Assembly: GCA_902475785.1 (NCBI GenBank)
Contig: CABSAN010000007.1
Span: 1-60,471 of the forward strand
Direction of reading: 5' to 3'
From: an uncultured Collinsella sp.
GTDB lineage: Bacteria; Actinomycetota; Coriobacteriia; Coriobacteriales; Coriobacteriaceae
DNA: 60,471 nt
Shown: piece by piece, positions 30,054-37,938 of the stretch
Numbering within the stretch: the stretch's first letter is position 1
Layout: the number at the start of each line of letters is the position of its first letter
Notes under the pieces: model-generated
Told to the model about the DNA's origin: nothing
What the model saw: only the letters and a program-made list of their open reading frames with translations
Databases searched by the model: none
Position numbers and translations under genes: made by a program

Positions 30054-30521
30054 ATGAACAGTGCAAGCGCCAAGCGCATCGACATCATCTCGGACACCCA
30101 CGGCTATCTTTCGCCCGCGCTTCTGGACGAGCTCAAGGGCGCAGATCTGATCATCCACGCCGGAGACCTCACCTCAGAGATGGATTACGAGCATCTATGC
30201 ACCATCGCCCCCGTGCGAGCGGTCCTAGGAAACAACGACTACTACCGCGACTACGGCCCGGATGTAGACCGTCTGGCCATCTTCACCTACGAAGGCCTCA
30301 AATTTGCCGTAGCCCACTACCGCGAAGACCTGCCCGTGGGATCCGTAGACGTAGCCATCAACGGCCACACCCACGTAACCAAAGAAGCCCAAGTAGGCCG
30401 CTGCCTGGTCCTCAATCCCGGCAGCGCCAGCTACCCCCGAGGCAGCCGAGGCCCCACCATGGCCAGAATGCTCGTCAAGGACGGCAAGATCCTGAGCACC
30501 AAATTAATTGACCTAGAGTAG
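30054..30521 (+). CDS. YfcE/MJ0936-type metallophosphoesterase
   Basis: 155 residues. ATG 30054 follows GAAGGGAT. Metallophosphoesterase motifs are complete: IISDTHG, IIHAGDL, LGNND and INGHTH. Small members of this family are manganese-dependent phosphodiesterases of uncertain physiological substrate. Codons in the second half (for example GTA, GCC, CTA) differ from the strongly biased neighbours, suggesting lower expression. Confidence 0.92.
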   Translation: MNSASAKRIDIISDTHGYLSPALLDELKGADLIIHAGDLTSEMDYEHLCTIAPVRAVLGNNDYYRDYGPDVDRLAIFTYEGLKFAVAHYREDLPVGSVDVAINGHTHVTKEAQVGRCLVLNPGSASYPRGSRGPTMARMLVKDGKILSTKLIDLE

Positions 30522-30528
30522 GTGCAAC

Positions 30529-30563
30529 AAAAACGGGGGATGCAGATCGCATCTCCCGTTTTT
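30529..30563 (+). terminator. Terminator of the phosphodiesterase gene
   Basis: AAAAACGGGGGATGC and GCATCTCCCGTTTTT form a 15-base stem with a built-in T tail, eight bases after the stop. Confidence 0.9.
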
Positions 30564-30678
30564 CTTTGAGCCAAAGGCGGTGGTTCAACAAGATCCATCA
30601 GACCAACCCCGCCGAGGAGAACGGGGATCCCGAGCCGCGAAGCGGCGAGCAACAAAGTCTTCGAACAAAGTGACGGCA

Positions 30679-30821
30679 GGGAGGGTCTCCGGGGCTGGGG
30701 GCGGGGGTTAAGTTTGTCGCGAGTTCCGCACGCAAAGGAAAGCACTTAATGTGCTTTCCGTCTTGCGCAGGACTGTAGAGCAGCAAACTTAACCCCCGCC
30801 CCCAGCCCCGGAGACCCTCCC
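30679..30821. repeat. 143-bp nested inverted repeat with 38-bp perfect arms
   Basis: Arms 30679-30716 and 30784-30821 are perfectly complementary over 38 bases. The 67-base interior contains GGAAAGCAC/GTGCTTTCC (30737-30745, 30751-30759) and CGCAA/TTGCG around it. It sits in a gene-free gap between a terminator and the tRNA promoter. Confidence 0.92.
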
Positions 30822-30852
30822 GGATGGCCCAAAAATTTTTTCAAAAAAGTTG

Positions 30853-30882
30853 TTGCGCGCCGGACAGACTTCTGTGTATACT
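30853..30882 (+). promoter_or_regulatory. Promoter of tRNA-Asp
   Basis: TTGCGC (30853-30858) and TATACT (30877-30882) are 18 bp apart and 46 bp upstream of the tRNA. Confidence 0.6.
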
Positions 30883-30928
30883 AATCCCCGCAGCGCACGC
30901 GAGCGGAAACAAACGCGAACGACTGCCT

Positions 30929-31006
<78 letters not shown>

Positions 31007-31014
31007 ACGCAATT

Positions 31015-31042
31015 AAAGCCACGTCTTCGGACGTGGCTTTTT
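31015..31042 (+). terminator. Terminator of tRNA-Asp
   Basis: AAAGCCACGT and ACGTGGCTTT form a stem around CTTCGG and are followed by TT. Confidence 0.88.
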
Positions 31043-31145
31043 GCGTTTGATAGGACCTTGATCCCATCGGCCCCTTTTGCCCAAAACCAAATCCTTCCAA
31101 TTCCCGGACAAGCTCCGTTTGAGACCTGTGTTCAAACAAGGCGTT

Positions 31146-31190
31146 TGTTGCACAACACCTGTTCAACGAAGCAGGGGGTTAGGTTATACT
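31146..31190 (+). promoter_or_regulatory. Promoter and palindrome upstream of the Rrf2 gene
   Basis: TTCAAC (31162-31167) and TATACT (31185-31190) are 17 bp apart. Immediately before is TGTTG-CA-CAACA (31146-31157), a possible operator for the Rrf2 protein or another regulator. The remaining gap to 31349 has no gene. Confidence 0.5.
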
Positions 31191-31349
31191 AAATTGCACT
31201 ATGGGCCGTTTTTGATGCAAGAGGCTTCAAACACGGCATTCAGTGGGCACCCGTTTTGCTATATGGGCGTCCATACGGTCATTGGCGTCTCGACGTAAGC
31301 TCGGCTCCGGAGCTCGTTCGAGCTGTTCCTATTCCTTGAAAGGGGAAAA

Positions 31350-31835
31350 ATGGACATATCGAGGAAGACTGATTACGCCCTTCGCATGCTCGCGATGCTT
31401 GCCGAGGACCCGGAGCGTCTGCTTTCTGTTCGCACCGCCGCCGAAGAGGTCAATGTCCCGTATTCGTTTGCCCGTTCGATTCAGCATGGTTTGGTTCAGG
31501 CCGGTATTGTGGAGAGCCTGCGTGGCGTCCATGGCGGCATGCGTCTTAAGGTCAGCCCCGACGATGTCACCATCCGCCAGGTCGTTGAGGCCGTTCAGGG
31601 CCCCATGGTCATGAACGATTGCACCGCGCCCGATGGCGACTGTGCACGCATGGGCACGTGCTGTTATCATCCCCTGTGGGCCGGAGCTCAAGCGCTGATG
31701 CGCGACTACCTCGATTCCGTTTCGCTGGGCGACATCGTCGCTCACCGCCAGTTCCCGGCTGTCGATTCCAAGTTCGCCGACCGCGATGCGTTTCCCGAGT
31801 ACGCCACCTGTGCGTGCGCTTGCCGGGAGGAATAG
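31350..31835 (+). CDS. Rrf2-family transcriptional regulator with cysteine cluster
   Basis: 161 residues; GAAAGGGG before ATG. It starts with the family signature MDISRKTDYALRMLAMLAE, a winged-helix domain with GGMRLKVSPDDVTIRQVVEAVQGP. The loop NDCTAPDGDCARMGTCCYHP holds four cysteines that can bind an Fe-S cluster, as in IscR/NsrR. An unusual C-terminal tail ends TCACACREE, adding three more cysteines. It lies 21 bp upstream of the glycosylase gene and close to rubrerythrin, so redox-responsive control of this group is inferred. Confidence 0.93.
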   Translation: MDISRKTDYALRMLAMLAEDPERLLSVRTAAEEVNVPYSFARSIQHGLVQAGIVESLRGVHGGMRLKVSPDDVTIRQVVEAVQGPMVMNDCTAPDGDCARMGTCCYHPLWAGAQALMRDYLDSVSLGDIVAHRQFPAVDSKFADRDAFPEYATCACACREE

Positions 31836-31856
31836 CGCCGCATAAGGAGCATAGCC

Positions 31857-32762
31857 ATGATTCAGGACCCCTTTCGTTCGATGATTCGTTCGGAAGGGGT
31901 CCTGCGTTATCGCGACCTTCCGTGGCGCCGCACGCGCGACCCGTACATTATTTGGCTTTCCGAGGTTATGCTGCAGCAAACGCAGGTGCCGCGCGTGGAG
32001 ACGCGTATGCCCGCGTGGCTTGATCGCTTTCCAACCGTGCAGGCGCTTGCCCAGGCCGCGCCTTCCGATGTCTTGGATGCGTGGCAGGGGATGGGCTACA
32101 ATCGCCGCGCCCTGGCACTTCATAGAGCCGCTCAGTGCGTTATGGAAGACTGGGGTGGGGAGTTTCCACGTGAGACGCGCGACCTGGTCGCCCTGCCCGG
32201 TATTGGCCCGGCGACGGCGCAGGGCATCCGGTCGTTTGCGTTCGATCTACCGGGTGTGTATCTGGAGACCAACGTGCGCACGGTCTTTCTGCATCATTTC
32301 TTTCCCGATGTGCCGGCCGTTCCCGATCGCGAGCTGGTGCCGCTGATCCAAGCCGCCTGTCCGGCGGTTCCCGGTGCGACGGCGGATGAGATCGCTCCCT
32401 TTGCCGTGCCTCAAGACGATGCCGACACGCCGCGCGCGTGGTATTACGCGTTGCTGGATTACGGCGCGTATCTTAAAAAGACGCTGCCCAATCCGTCCAG
32501 GCGCTCGGCGAGCTATAGCCGTCAGTCCAAGTTTGAGGGCTCGCGTCGCCAAAAGCGCGCTCATATTGTGCGCATGCTGCTGGCGGCGCGCGATGGGCGG
32601 CCGGCGGGCATCACACTCGCCGAGGCCGTGGCGGGCGTCAACGAAATGGAGGCGGCAGCGGGCCGCGAGCCGGTCGAGCACGAGCTGGTTGCAGACATTT
32701 TGGCCGACTTGGAGCGTGAGGGCTTTTGCCGCGTGGAGGGTGACCGCTGGCTAAGCGTGTAG
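31857..32762 (+). CDS. MutY-like HhH-GPD DNA glycosylase lacking the Fe-S cluster
   Basis: 301 residues; AAGGAG upstream of ATG. The N-terminal catalytic core resembles adenine glycosylases: LPWRRTRDPYIIWLSEVMLQQTQV, then helix-hairpin-helix LPGIGPATAQGIRSFAF. The segment that carries the catalytic Asp in MutY (LDGNVKRV) reads LETNVRTVFLHHFF here, with Glu in its place. The four-cysteine cluster after YYALLDYGA is absent. The C-terminal 70 residues are winged-helix-like. It should remove a damaged or mispaired base, but the exact substrate cannot be stated. Placed between a redox regulator and rubrerythrin, consistent with oxidative damage repair. Confidence 0.85.
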   Translation: MIQDPFRSMIRSEGVLRYRDLPWRRTRDPYIIWLSEVMLQQTQVPRVETRMPAWLDRFPTVQALAQAAPSDVLDAWQGMGYNRRALALHRAAQCVMEDWGGEFPRETRDLVALPGIGPATAQGIRSFAFDLPGVYLETNVRTVFLHHFFPDVPAVPDRELVPLIQAACPAVPGATADEIAPFAVPQDDADTPRAWYYALLDYGAYLKKTLPNPSRRSASYSRQSKFEGSRRQKRAHIVRMLLAARDGRPAGITLAEAVAGVNEMEAAAGREPVEHELVADILADLEREGFCRVEGDRWLSV

Positions 32763-32874
32763 CCAACCCGAATCTGAAGAACAGGATTGTAAGGTTTAAA
32801 TTCTCGGCTTGAGGGCATCCTAAAGACAAGGCCGCTCGAATCCTACGGGCGGCATGTTGAAGGGAAGTACACCT

Positions 32875-33414
32875 ATGGATTTTGAGAATTCTCAAACCAA
32901 GAAGAACCTCGAGACCGCTTTTGCCGGTGAGTCCCAGGCGCATACCAAGTATCGCTACTATGCATCCAAGGCCAAGAAGGATGGCTACGTTCAGATCTCG
33001 AATATCTTTGCCGAGACGGCGGGCAACGAGTCCGAGCACGCCAAGCTGTGGTTTAAGTATCTGCACGACGGCGCCGTTCCCGACACTCTGGACAACTTGC
33101 GTGATGCCGCTGCGGGCGAGAACTACGAGTGGACCACGATGTACGACGAGTTCGCCAAGACCGCCGAGGAGGAGGGCTTTACCGAGATTGCCGCAAAGTT
33201 CCGTGGCGTCGGTGCTGTCGAGAAGGCCCACGAGGAGCGCTACAACAAGCTTGTCGAGCGCATCGAATCGGGCGAGGTGTTTGAGCGCGAGGGCGTAAAG
33301 GTATGGAAGTGCCTGAACTGCGGGCACCTGCATGTGGGCGCCGAGGCGCCCGAGGTGTGCCCGGTTTGTAACCACCCGAAGGCGTACTTTGAGGAGCAGG
33401 TGGTGAACTACTAG
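32875..33414 (+). CDS. Rubrerythrin
   Basis: 179 residues from ATG 32875; GAAGGGAAG lies upstream, and an ATG seven codons earlier gives a non-standard extension. The N-terminal four-helix domain has the diiron ligands in LETAFAGESQAH, AETAGNESEHAK and AVEKAHEER. The C-terminal rubredoxin-like domain has CLNCG and CPVCNH. It reduces hydrogen peroxide in the cytoplasm of anaerobes using electrons from rubredoxin or NADH oxidoreductases. Confidence 0.96.
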   Translation: MDFENSQTKKNLETAFAGESQAHTKYRYYASKAKKDGYVQISNIFAETAGNESEHAKLWFKYLHDGAVPDTLDNLRDAAAGENYEWTTMYDEFAKTAEEEGFTEIAAKFRGVGAVEKAHEERYNKLVERIESGEVFEREGVKVWKCLNCGHLHVGAEAPEVCPVCNHPKAYFEEQVVNY

Positions 33415-33434
33415 CGCGTGGCGCTGGCTGCTGC

Positions 33435-33612
33435 GGAGCGCAGGGCGGGAGGCCGGATTGCCTTCCCTCCCCGCTCACGGCTCCGCAGGGTCGCGTTGAG
33501 GGAAGGCAATCCGGCCTCCCGCCCCGCGCTCCGGCGTTGGGTCGTCGCGTGCTCGATACTGAAAAGCTGATTAGAAGTTTGCGTGCCGCCCCTTATGGGG
33601 CGGCACGTTTTT
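33435..33612. repeat. Long stem-loop repeat with terminator, copy 1
   Basis: Arms 33435-33468 and 33499-33532 are complementary at 33 of 34 positions around a 30-base loop. It continues through a spacer to a terminator (33582-33612). The loop and everything after the right arm are closely matched by copy 2 at 34355-34516, but the inner parts of the arms are not. Confidence 0.92.
33582..33612 (+). terminator. Terminator inside stem-loop repeat copy 1
   Basis: CGTGCCGCCCC and GGGGCGGCACG form an 11-bp perfect stem followed by TTTTT. It lies 170 bp after the rubrerythrin stop. Confidence 0.9.
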
Positions 33613-33703
33613 GTGTGGGGGCCGGTTGGGGCGGCATCGTTCATGGGTGGGGTACACTTGGTAGCGACTTTTAGTTTATCTACTACCTGGCGGGGTGTTT
33701 TTT

Positions 33704-34336
33704 ATGGGTAAGAAATCTCGGGCTCGGGTTGCTGCGGCGGGGACTCGCAAGGATCCTGGTCGTCGGGTTGCCGAGGGCAAAAAGGCCGATCGTGCCGAGA
33801 AGGACAAGAAGGTCGGTGCACATGCTCATCCTGAGTGGGCGCCTCACCTCAATACGGCTAGCGAGGATCTGACTGCTAAGTTGTTTACTCTGGTCGAGGT
33901 TATCTTGGGCGTGGTGCCCGTGGTGGTCATTGGCTTGTTCTTGGCTTCGAAAGATGCTACGAGCGCGGATAAGCTCACCGATGTCTTTTCTCAAGACCCC
34001 TCGATGGTGGTTACGTTTATCTCGGCGTGTCTGCAGCCGTTTGTGGCGTACATGCTGTACATGATTTATCGCAAATACTGCGAGGGCGATGCGGGCTTTG
34101 CCGCCGGCAACCTGATCGGCCTCTTGTGCTCCGAGATTTTGTTGCTCAATATCCCGGGCGTTATCGGCATGGGCATCTTGCTGTGGCGTGTTTGGCGCAA
34201 TGTCGCCCCGCACTTTGAGAGCTGGCTGTTTGAGCGTCGTCTTACGGGCGTGGTGGCCGACATTGCCGGTTCGCTCGTGATTCTAGTCTTGGCGTTTTTG
34301 TGTGCCACCGCTGCTCGCGGTCTTTCGGGCATGTAA
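33704..34336 (+). CDS. Hypothetical multi-pass membrane protein between two repeat copies
   Basis: 210 residues from ATG 33704; GGCGGGG lies eight bases before, and a GTG three codons earlier is possible. Residues 1-55 are strongly basic (Lys/Arg/Ala-rich). Four hydrophobic segments follow (about 68-90, 105-128, 140-165, 182-205). Family not recognised. The gene sits exactly between the two stem-loop repeats. Confidence 0.8.
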   Translation: MGKKSRARVAAAGTRKDPGRRVAEGKKADRAEKDKKVGAHAHPEWAPHLNTASEDLTAKLFTLVEVILGVVPVVVIGLFLASKDATSADKLTDVFSQDPSMVVTFISACLQPFVAYMLYMIYRKYCEGDAGFAAGNLIGLLCSEILLLNIPGVIGMGILLWRVWRNVAPHFESWLFERRLTGVVADIAGSLVILVLAFLCATAARGLSGM

Positions 34337-34354
34337 TCTGCCCCCACCGACCAC

Positions 34355-34516
34355 GGAGCGCAGGGCGGGGAAACCTTTCCCTCTCGCTCACGGCTCCGCA
34401 GGGTCGCGCGAGGCAAAGGTTTCCCCGCCCTGCGCTCCGGCGTTGAGTCGTCGCATGCTCGTTACAGAAAAGCTGATAATAAGTTTGTGTGCCGACCCTT
34501 TGGGGCGGCACTTTTT
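34355..34516. repeat. Long stem-loop repeat with terminator, copy 2
   Basis: Arms 34355-34378 and 34415-34438 are perfectly complementary over 24 bases around a 36-base loop. The outer GGAGCGCAGGGCGGG, a 24-base loop core and the downstream terminator (34489-34516) match copy 1. The inner arm sequence differs. Confidence 0.92.
34489..34516 (+). terminator. Terminator inside stem-loop repeat copy 2
   Basis: GTGCCG and CGGCAC with flanking CCC/GGG form the stem, followed by TTTTT. It serves the membrane-protein gene. Confidence 0.85.
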
Positions 34517-34769
34517 GTGTGGGGTCCCGGTCTTCACAATTTCCGTCAAGCTTTTGGTCAGCTTTTGGTTAGTTGGCGGGTTGGTGGAAGGGCAAAAGAT
34601 CATTCGATAAAAAAGCTCAGAGAAAGTGCTGGTAGGGGAGTTGTTGAGGTTTTCGACAGCTTTTGTCAACAAGAAACTTCGCAGCTATTGCTACGGATTG
34701 TGTTGCCGTGGCCTTGGCGGTGCGGGATGCTGGGCGTAAGCGTCGAATGCTCCGATTTTGGAGGCCAGC
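34517..34769. other. Gap before the small single-span protein
   Basis: Rich in AGCTTTTGG/TTTTGTC repeats (34550, 34563, 34660), otherwise without an identifiable gene. Probably holds the promoter of the next gene. Confidence 0.35.
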
Positions 34770-35192
34770 ATGGATCTGTTTCTTGAGACTCCGCAGCAAC
34801 AAGCTGAGCGCATGTTGCGTCAGCAGCAACGGCTCATGGAGATACAAATGCAAGGGGTAGCCGCCCAGCCCCCTGCGCAAAATGCCACGCCTGCGGTTTC
34901 GCCTGCGGGCGGATCGGCGCCAGAGAACTATTCCGTACAACAAGATTCATATGCGCAGGAGCTTGCGTTCGACAAGCGCCGCACACGTCACCGCCGCGTG
35001 GGCCAGCGCCTGCGCACGTTAGCGATGATTGTGCTGATCCCGTTAGGACTTGCGGCGATTTTCCTGGTCTCGTATGCGCTCACCTGCATCCTCAACGGCG
35101 CCTCGCCCAGTGAGGTGCTTCAGCACTTGGCAGCTCTCGGCCAGCGCCTAGGCGACGCCATAACAACCATCCGCGCCGGCTGGGAGAGTTAG
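34770..35192 (+). CDS. Small single-span membrane protein
   Basis: 140 residues from ATG 34770 with GGAGG six bases upstream. The first half is Gln/Pro/Ala-rich and polar (with LRQQQRLMEIQMQ predicted helical), then a basic KRRTRHRRVGQRLR and one hydrophobic segment (about 86-110). No family recognised. Probably a cytoplasm-facing anchor protein. Confidence 0.7.
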   Translation: MDLFLETPQQQAERMLRQQQRLMEIQMQGVAAQPPAQNATPAVSPAGGSAPENYSVQQDSYAQELAFDKRRTRHRRVGQRLRTLAMIVLIPLGLAAIFLVSYALTCILNGASPSEVLQHLAALGQRLGDAITTIRAGWES

Positions 35193-35282
35193 CGTTTGTC
35201 ACATTAGGACTTCTAGGGTGTACGGATTATCGCCACGAGTAGAATCCTTGCATCCTTTGGGTCCTGTCGTGCGACTGAATAG

Positions 35283-35303
35283 TATTATTGAAGATGAATA
35301 ATA
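35283..35303. promoter_or_regulatory. Inverted repeat TATTATT-gaagatg-AATAATA, probable autoregulatory operator
   Basis: Seven-base perfect arms are 13 bases before the start of the nucleotidyltransferase gene. Position fits control by the HTH protein encoded second in the pair. Inference. Confidence 0.5.
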
Positions 35304-35315
35304 ATAGGATTTGCT

Positions 35316-35846
35316 ATGTATAAGCAGGATTTAGAGCAGACTCTTTTGGGCATTGACGAAGAGGCGGAGCTGGAAATAGGTCCAAGAGACGACAGGCCGA
35401 GCGTTGTATTGGTGGGAGGAAGCGCTTTCATGCTAAACGATGTGACGAATCGGTCGGTTACACATGACATTGATGTGTTTGAGGCAGACAGGTGCCTCCG
35501 CGAGATCATAGCTCGATACCCCGAGGTGAATGGTATGGCGGTGGCATATTGTAATCAGATGCCATTCAATTACGAAGATCGTTTGATTCCCTTGAAGATT
35601 GGGGCGCGTTTTATCAGGTACTTTACGCCATCTTTGGAGGACCTGGCGGTGATGAAGCTTTATGCCTATCGTCCGAACGACATCGTCGATCTTCATAGTC
35701 AGGCATTCGTTGACCGACTTGATTGGGATCTGCTCGAGCGGCTTATATTCGACGAGGGAGAGGCTCTGGCGTCGTCGCCCTCGGAGCGGAGTTATCAAGA
35801 GATGGTCTGCGCATACAGGCAATACAAAAAGGAGGTGCTCGGTTGA
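35316..35846 (+). CDS. Nucleotidyltransferase-like protein (DUF6036/AbiEii-like), putative toxin
   Basis: 176 residues. The nucleotidyltransferase signature GGSAFMLNDVTNRSVTHDIDVFEA near residues 33-57 has the Gly-Gly-Ser and Asp-x-Asp pair that bind nucleotide and metal. The later segment YFTPSLEDLAVMKLYAYRPNDIVDLHS is shared by minimal nucleotidyltransferases such as MNT and AbiEii. The chain lacks membrane segments. It overlaps the HTH gene by four bases. Codon use and base composition are visibly more AT-rich than in neighbours, suggesting acquisition. Toxin activity is inferred from the family and context; it could instead be a housekeeping-type transferase. Confidence 0.8.
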   Translation: MYKQDLEQTLLGIDEEAELEIGPRDDRPSVVLVGGSAFMLNDVTNRSVTHDIDVFEADRCLREIIARYPEVNGMAVAYCNQMPFNYEDRLIPLKIGARFIRYFTPSLEDLAVMKLYAYRPNDIVDLHSQAFVDRLDWDLLERLIFDEGEALASSPSERSYQEMVCAYRQYKKEVLG

Positions 35847-36406
35847 ATCTGACCTTTGAGGGATTCTTAAAAGGCTATTGCCGGGAGCTATCCGGACAGC
35901 AGTCGCTGAGTTTTAGAAAACTGGTTGAGCAAGCGACGACGGTTGCGCCGCGCGTGGCGGAGCCTCTGTTTTTGCTCGCTTTGGCGCAAGGAAAAGCCGA
36001 ATACGTTCTGGGCTTATCCGAGGGCTCGTGGATGGAAGAGGATTACCGAGGCGTTTTGTCCTTGTACGATCAAGCGGGTGGCATGGCGTCTCTATGTGCC
36101 AAAAGTGAGCTTCCCAATCGTTATGCCAACGTTTGGCGTGCGTATAGAGGGGTGAAGGAGAAGCCGGCTGCCGATAGAAGGATCAACGCCCTGATGCGAA
36201 AAAGAACATTGGGAGCGCTAGGGGAATCGGGCGTAACGCGCTACGGCCTCTGCCGCGATTTGAATCTGAATAAGGGAAACGTGTACGCATACTTAGCCGG
36301 TGATGACTCAAAAGTGAGCAGGGAAACGGCGCGCCGCATTATGGAATATGCGGAGGAGAGGGGCGCCCAAGAAGGGGCCGGGCGCTCGGTGCGTGTGGCG
36401 GGGTAA
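35843..36406 (+). CDS. HTH-containing partner of the nucleotidyltransferase, putative antitoxin
   Basis: 187 residues from TTG 35843. The TTG overlaps the previous TGA stop and AAAGGAGG lies seven bases upstream, which decides this unusual start over upstream frames. The N-terminal 120 residues are helical and unassigned. A helix-turn-helix is near the C-terminus: GVTRYGLCRDLNLNKGNVYAYLAG then RRIMEYAEE. In AbiE systems the HTH protein precedes the transferase and has the HTH at the N-terminus; here both orders are reversed. Confidence 0.75.
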   Translation: MNLTFEGFLKGYCRELSGQQSLSFRKLVEQATTVAPRVAEPLFLLALAQGKAEYVLGLSEGSWMEEDYRGVLSLYDQAGGMASLCAKSELPNRYANVWRAYRGVKEKPAADRRINALMRKRTLGALGESGVTRYGLCRDLNLNKGNVYAYLAGDDSKVSRETARRIMEYAEERGAQEGAGRSVRVAG

Positions 36407-36457
36407 GATTGATTGCAGTTTTGATTGATAATCGATTGGGTTTGTTGGGCGGAATCT

Positions 36458-37813
36458 ATGTCTGCTATTGATATTGCGCTTGTTGTGATTGCCTTGGTGG
36501 CGGTGGGAGTTGCTGTGGTTTGCGCCCTGCAGCTTAAAGGCCTTCGTGCCGAGTTGCGAGAGCGTGGCGGCAGCGACGCGGAGACGCTCGCGGCGCTCGA
36601 GCAGGCCAACAACGCGCTCGACACCCTGAACGTCGCGCTGGCAGAAACCCGTCGCACGGCAAACGCCATCGCGCAGCAGCAGACGACCGACGCCGCCGTA
36701 GAGCAGCAGCGCTACCTGACCATCGCGCGTGAGTTCTCGCAGGCTGGCGACCGTATGGATGACCTGCGCCGCGAGACGGCCCAGCAGCTCGGTGCCAACC
36801 GCGAGGGCATCGAGCACCGCTTGGACAAGGTGCGCGAGACGGTCGATGCCCAGCTGGGCGCCATCCGCAAGGACAACAACGTGCAGCTCGATCAGATGCG
36901 CGCGACGGTGGACGAGAAACTTTCCCGCACGCTCAACGATCGCCTGTCTGCATCGTTTAAGCAGGTGAGCGACCAGCTCGAGGCTGTGTACAAGGGTTTG
37001 GGCGATATGCAGTCCATTGCCACCGGCGTGGGCGACCTCAAGCGCGTGCTGGGCAATGTTAAGGCGCGCGGCATTTTGGGCGAGGTGCAGCTGGGTGCGA
37101 TCCTGGCGGACATCCTTACGCCCGACCAGTATCTGGAAAATGTCGCCACCAAGCCCGGTGCCTCGGAGCGCGTTGAGTTTGCCGTCAAGCTGCCGGTGGA
37201 CGAGGGCGATCCCGTGCTGCTGCCGATTGACTCCAAATTCCCGGGCGACGCGTACGAGCATCTGCTCGACGCGCAAGAGTCGGGTGATGCCGAGGCTGTG
37301 GCCGCCGCGCGCAAGACGCTCGATATGATGGTGAAGCGCGAGGCAAAGGACATTTGCGAGAAGTACCTGAGCGTGCCCGCGACGACCAACTTCGGCATTC
37401 TGTTCGTTCCGTTTGAGGGGCTGTACGCCGAGGTCGTCAGCCGCCCCGGGCTTATCGAGACCCTGGGCCGCGACTATCACGTCAACGTTGCCGGCCCCAG
37501 CACCATGGCCGCCATCCTCAACAGTCTGCAGATGAGCTACCAGACGTTTAGGCTGCAAAAACGCACCGATGACGTGCTGCGCGTGCTTTCCGCCGTCAAG
37601 GCTGAGCTGCCGCGCTATCAGGCGGCGCTGCGTCGTGCGCAGCAGCAGATCGAGACCGCGGGCAAGACGGTCGAGGGCATTATCACCACGCGCACCAACG
37701 TTATGGAGCGCAAGCTCAAGGACATCGACGCGCTGGAGGATGCCGGGGAGGCCGACGAGATCTTGGGGCTCACGTCCGCGGGCCTGCTCGCAGACCAAGA
37801 AGACAAGGACTAG
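36458..37813 (+). CDS. rmuC: DNA recombination protein RmuC family
   Basis: 451 residues from ATG 36458. One N-terminal membrane segment (2-24), then a coiled-coil (about 30-190, rich in Ala, Arg, Glu and Gln) and the nuclease-like RmuC domain (about 190-440) with VKARGILGEVQLGAILADIL, LPIDSKFPGDAYEHLL and ISKYLSVPATTNF-like motifs. The family limits inversions and rearrangements between short inverted repeats in E. coli, notable in a region full of inverted repeats. No SD is conspicuous. Confidence 0.93.
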   Translation: MSAIDIALVVIALVAVGVAVVCALQLKGLRAELRERGGSDAETLAALEQANNALDTLNVALAETRRTANAIAQQQTTDAAVEQQRYLTIAREFSQAGDRMDDLRRETAQQLGANREGIEHRLDKVRETVDAQLGAIRKDNNVQLDQMRATVDEKLSRTLNDRLSASFKQVSDQLEAVYKGLGDMQSIATGVGDLKRVLGNVKARGILGEVQLGAILADILTPDQYLENVATKPGASERVEFAVKLPVDEGDPVLLPIDSKFPGDAYEHLLDAQESGDAEAVAAARKTLDMMVKREAKDICEKYLSVPATTNFGILFVPFEGLYAEVVSRPGLIETLGRDYHVNVAGPSTMAAILNSLQMSYQTFRLQKRTDDVLRVLSAVKAELPRYQAALRRAQQQIETAGKTVEGIITTRTNVMERKLKDIDALEDAGEADEILGLTSAGLLADQEDKD

Positions 37814-37938
37814 CCGTGCCTGACGGCGGGGCGTCTGCGCAAGCGCGGAGCGCGGGCGCTTTTCGCGTCGTACGTGCCTGAAGCGCGCTTCGGTGTGCAA
37901 CAATGGCGTTTCGCCCTGCCAGATGCGAAAGGAAGCCC

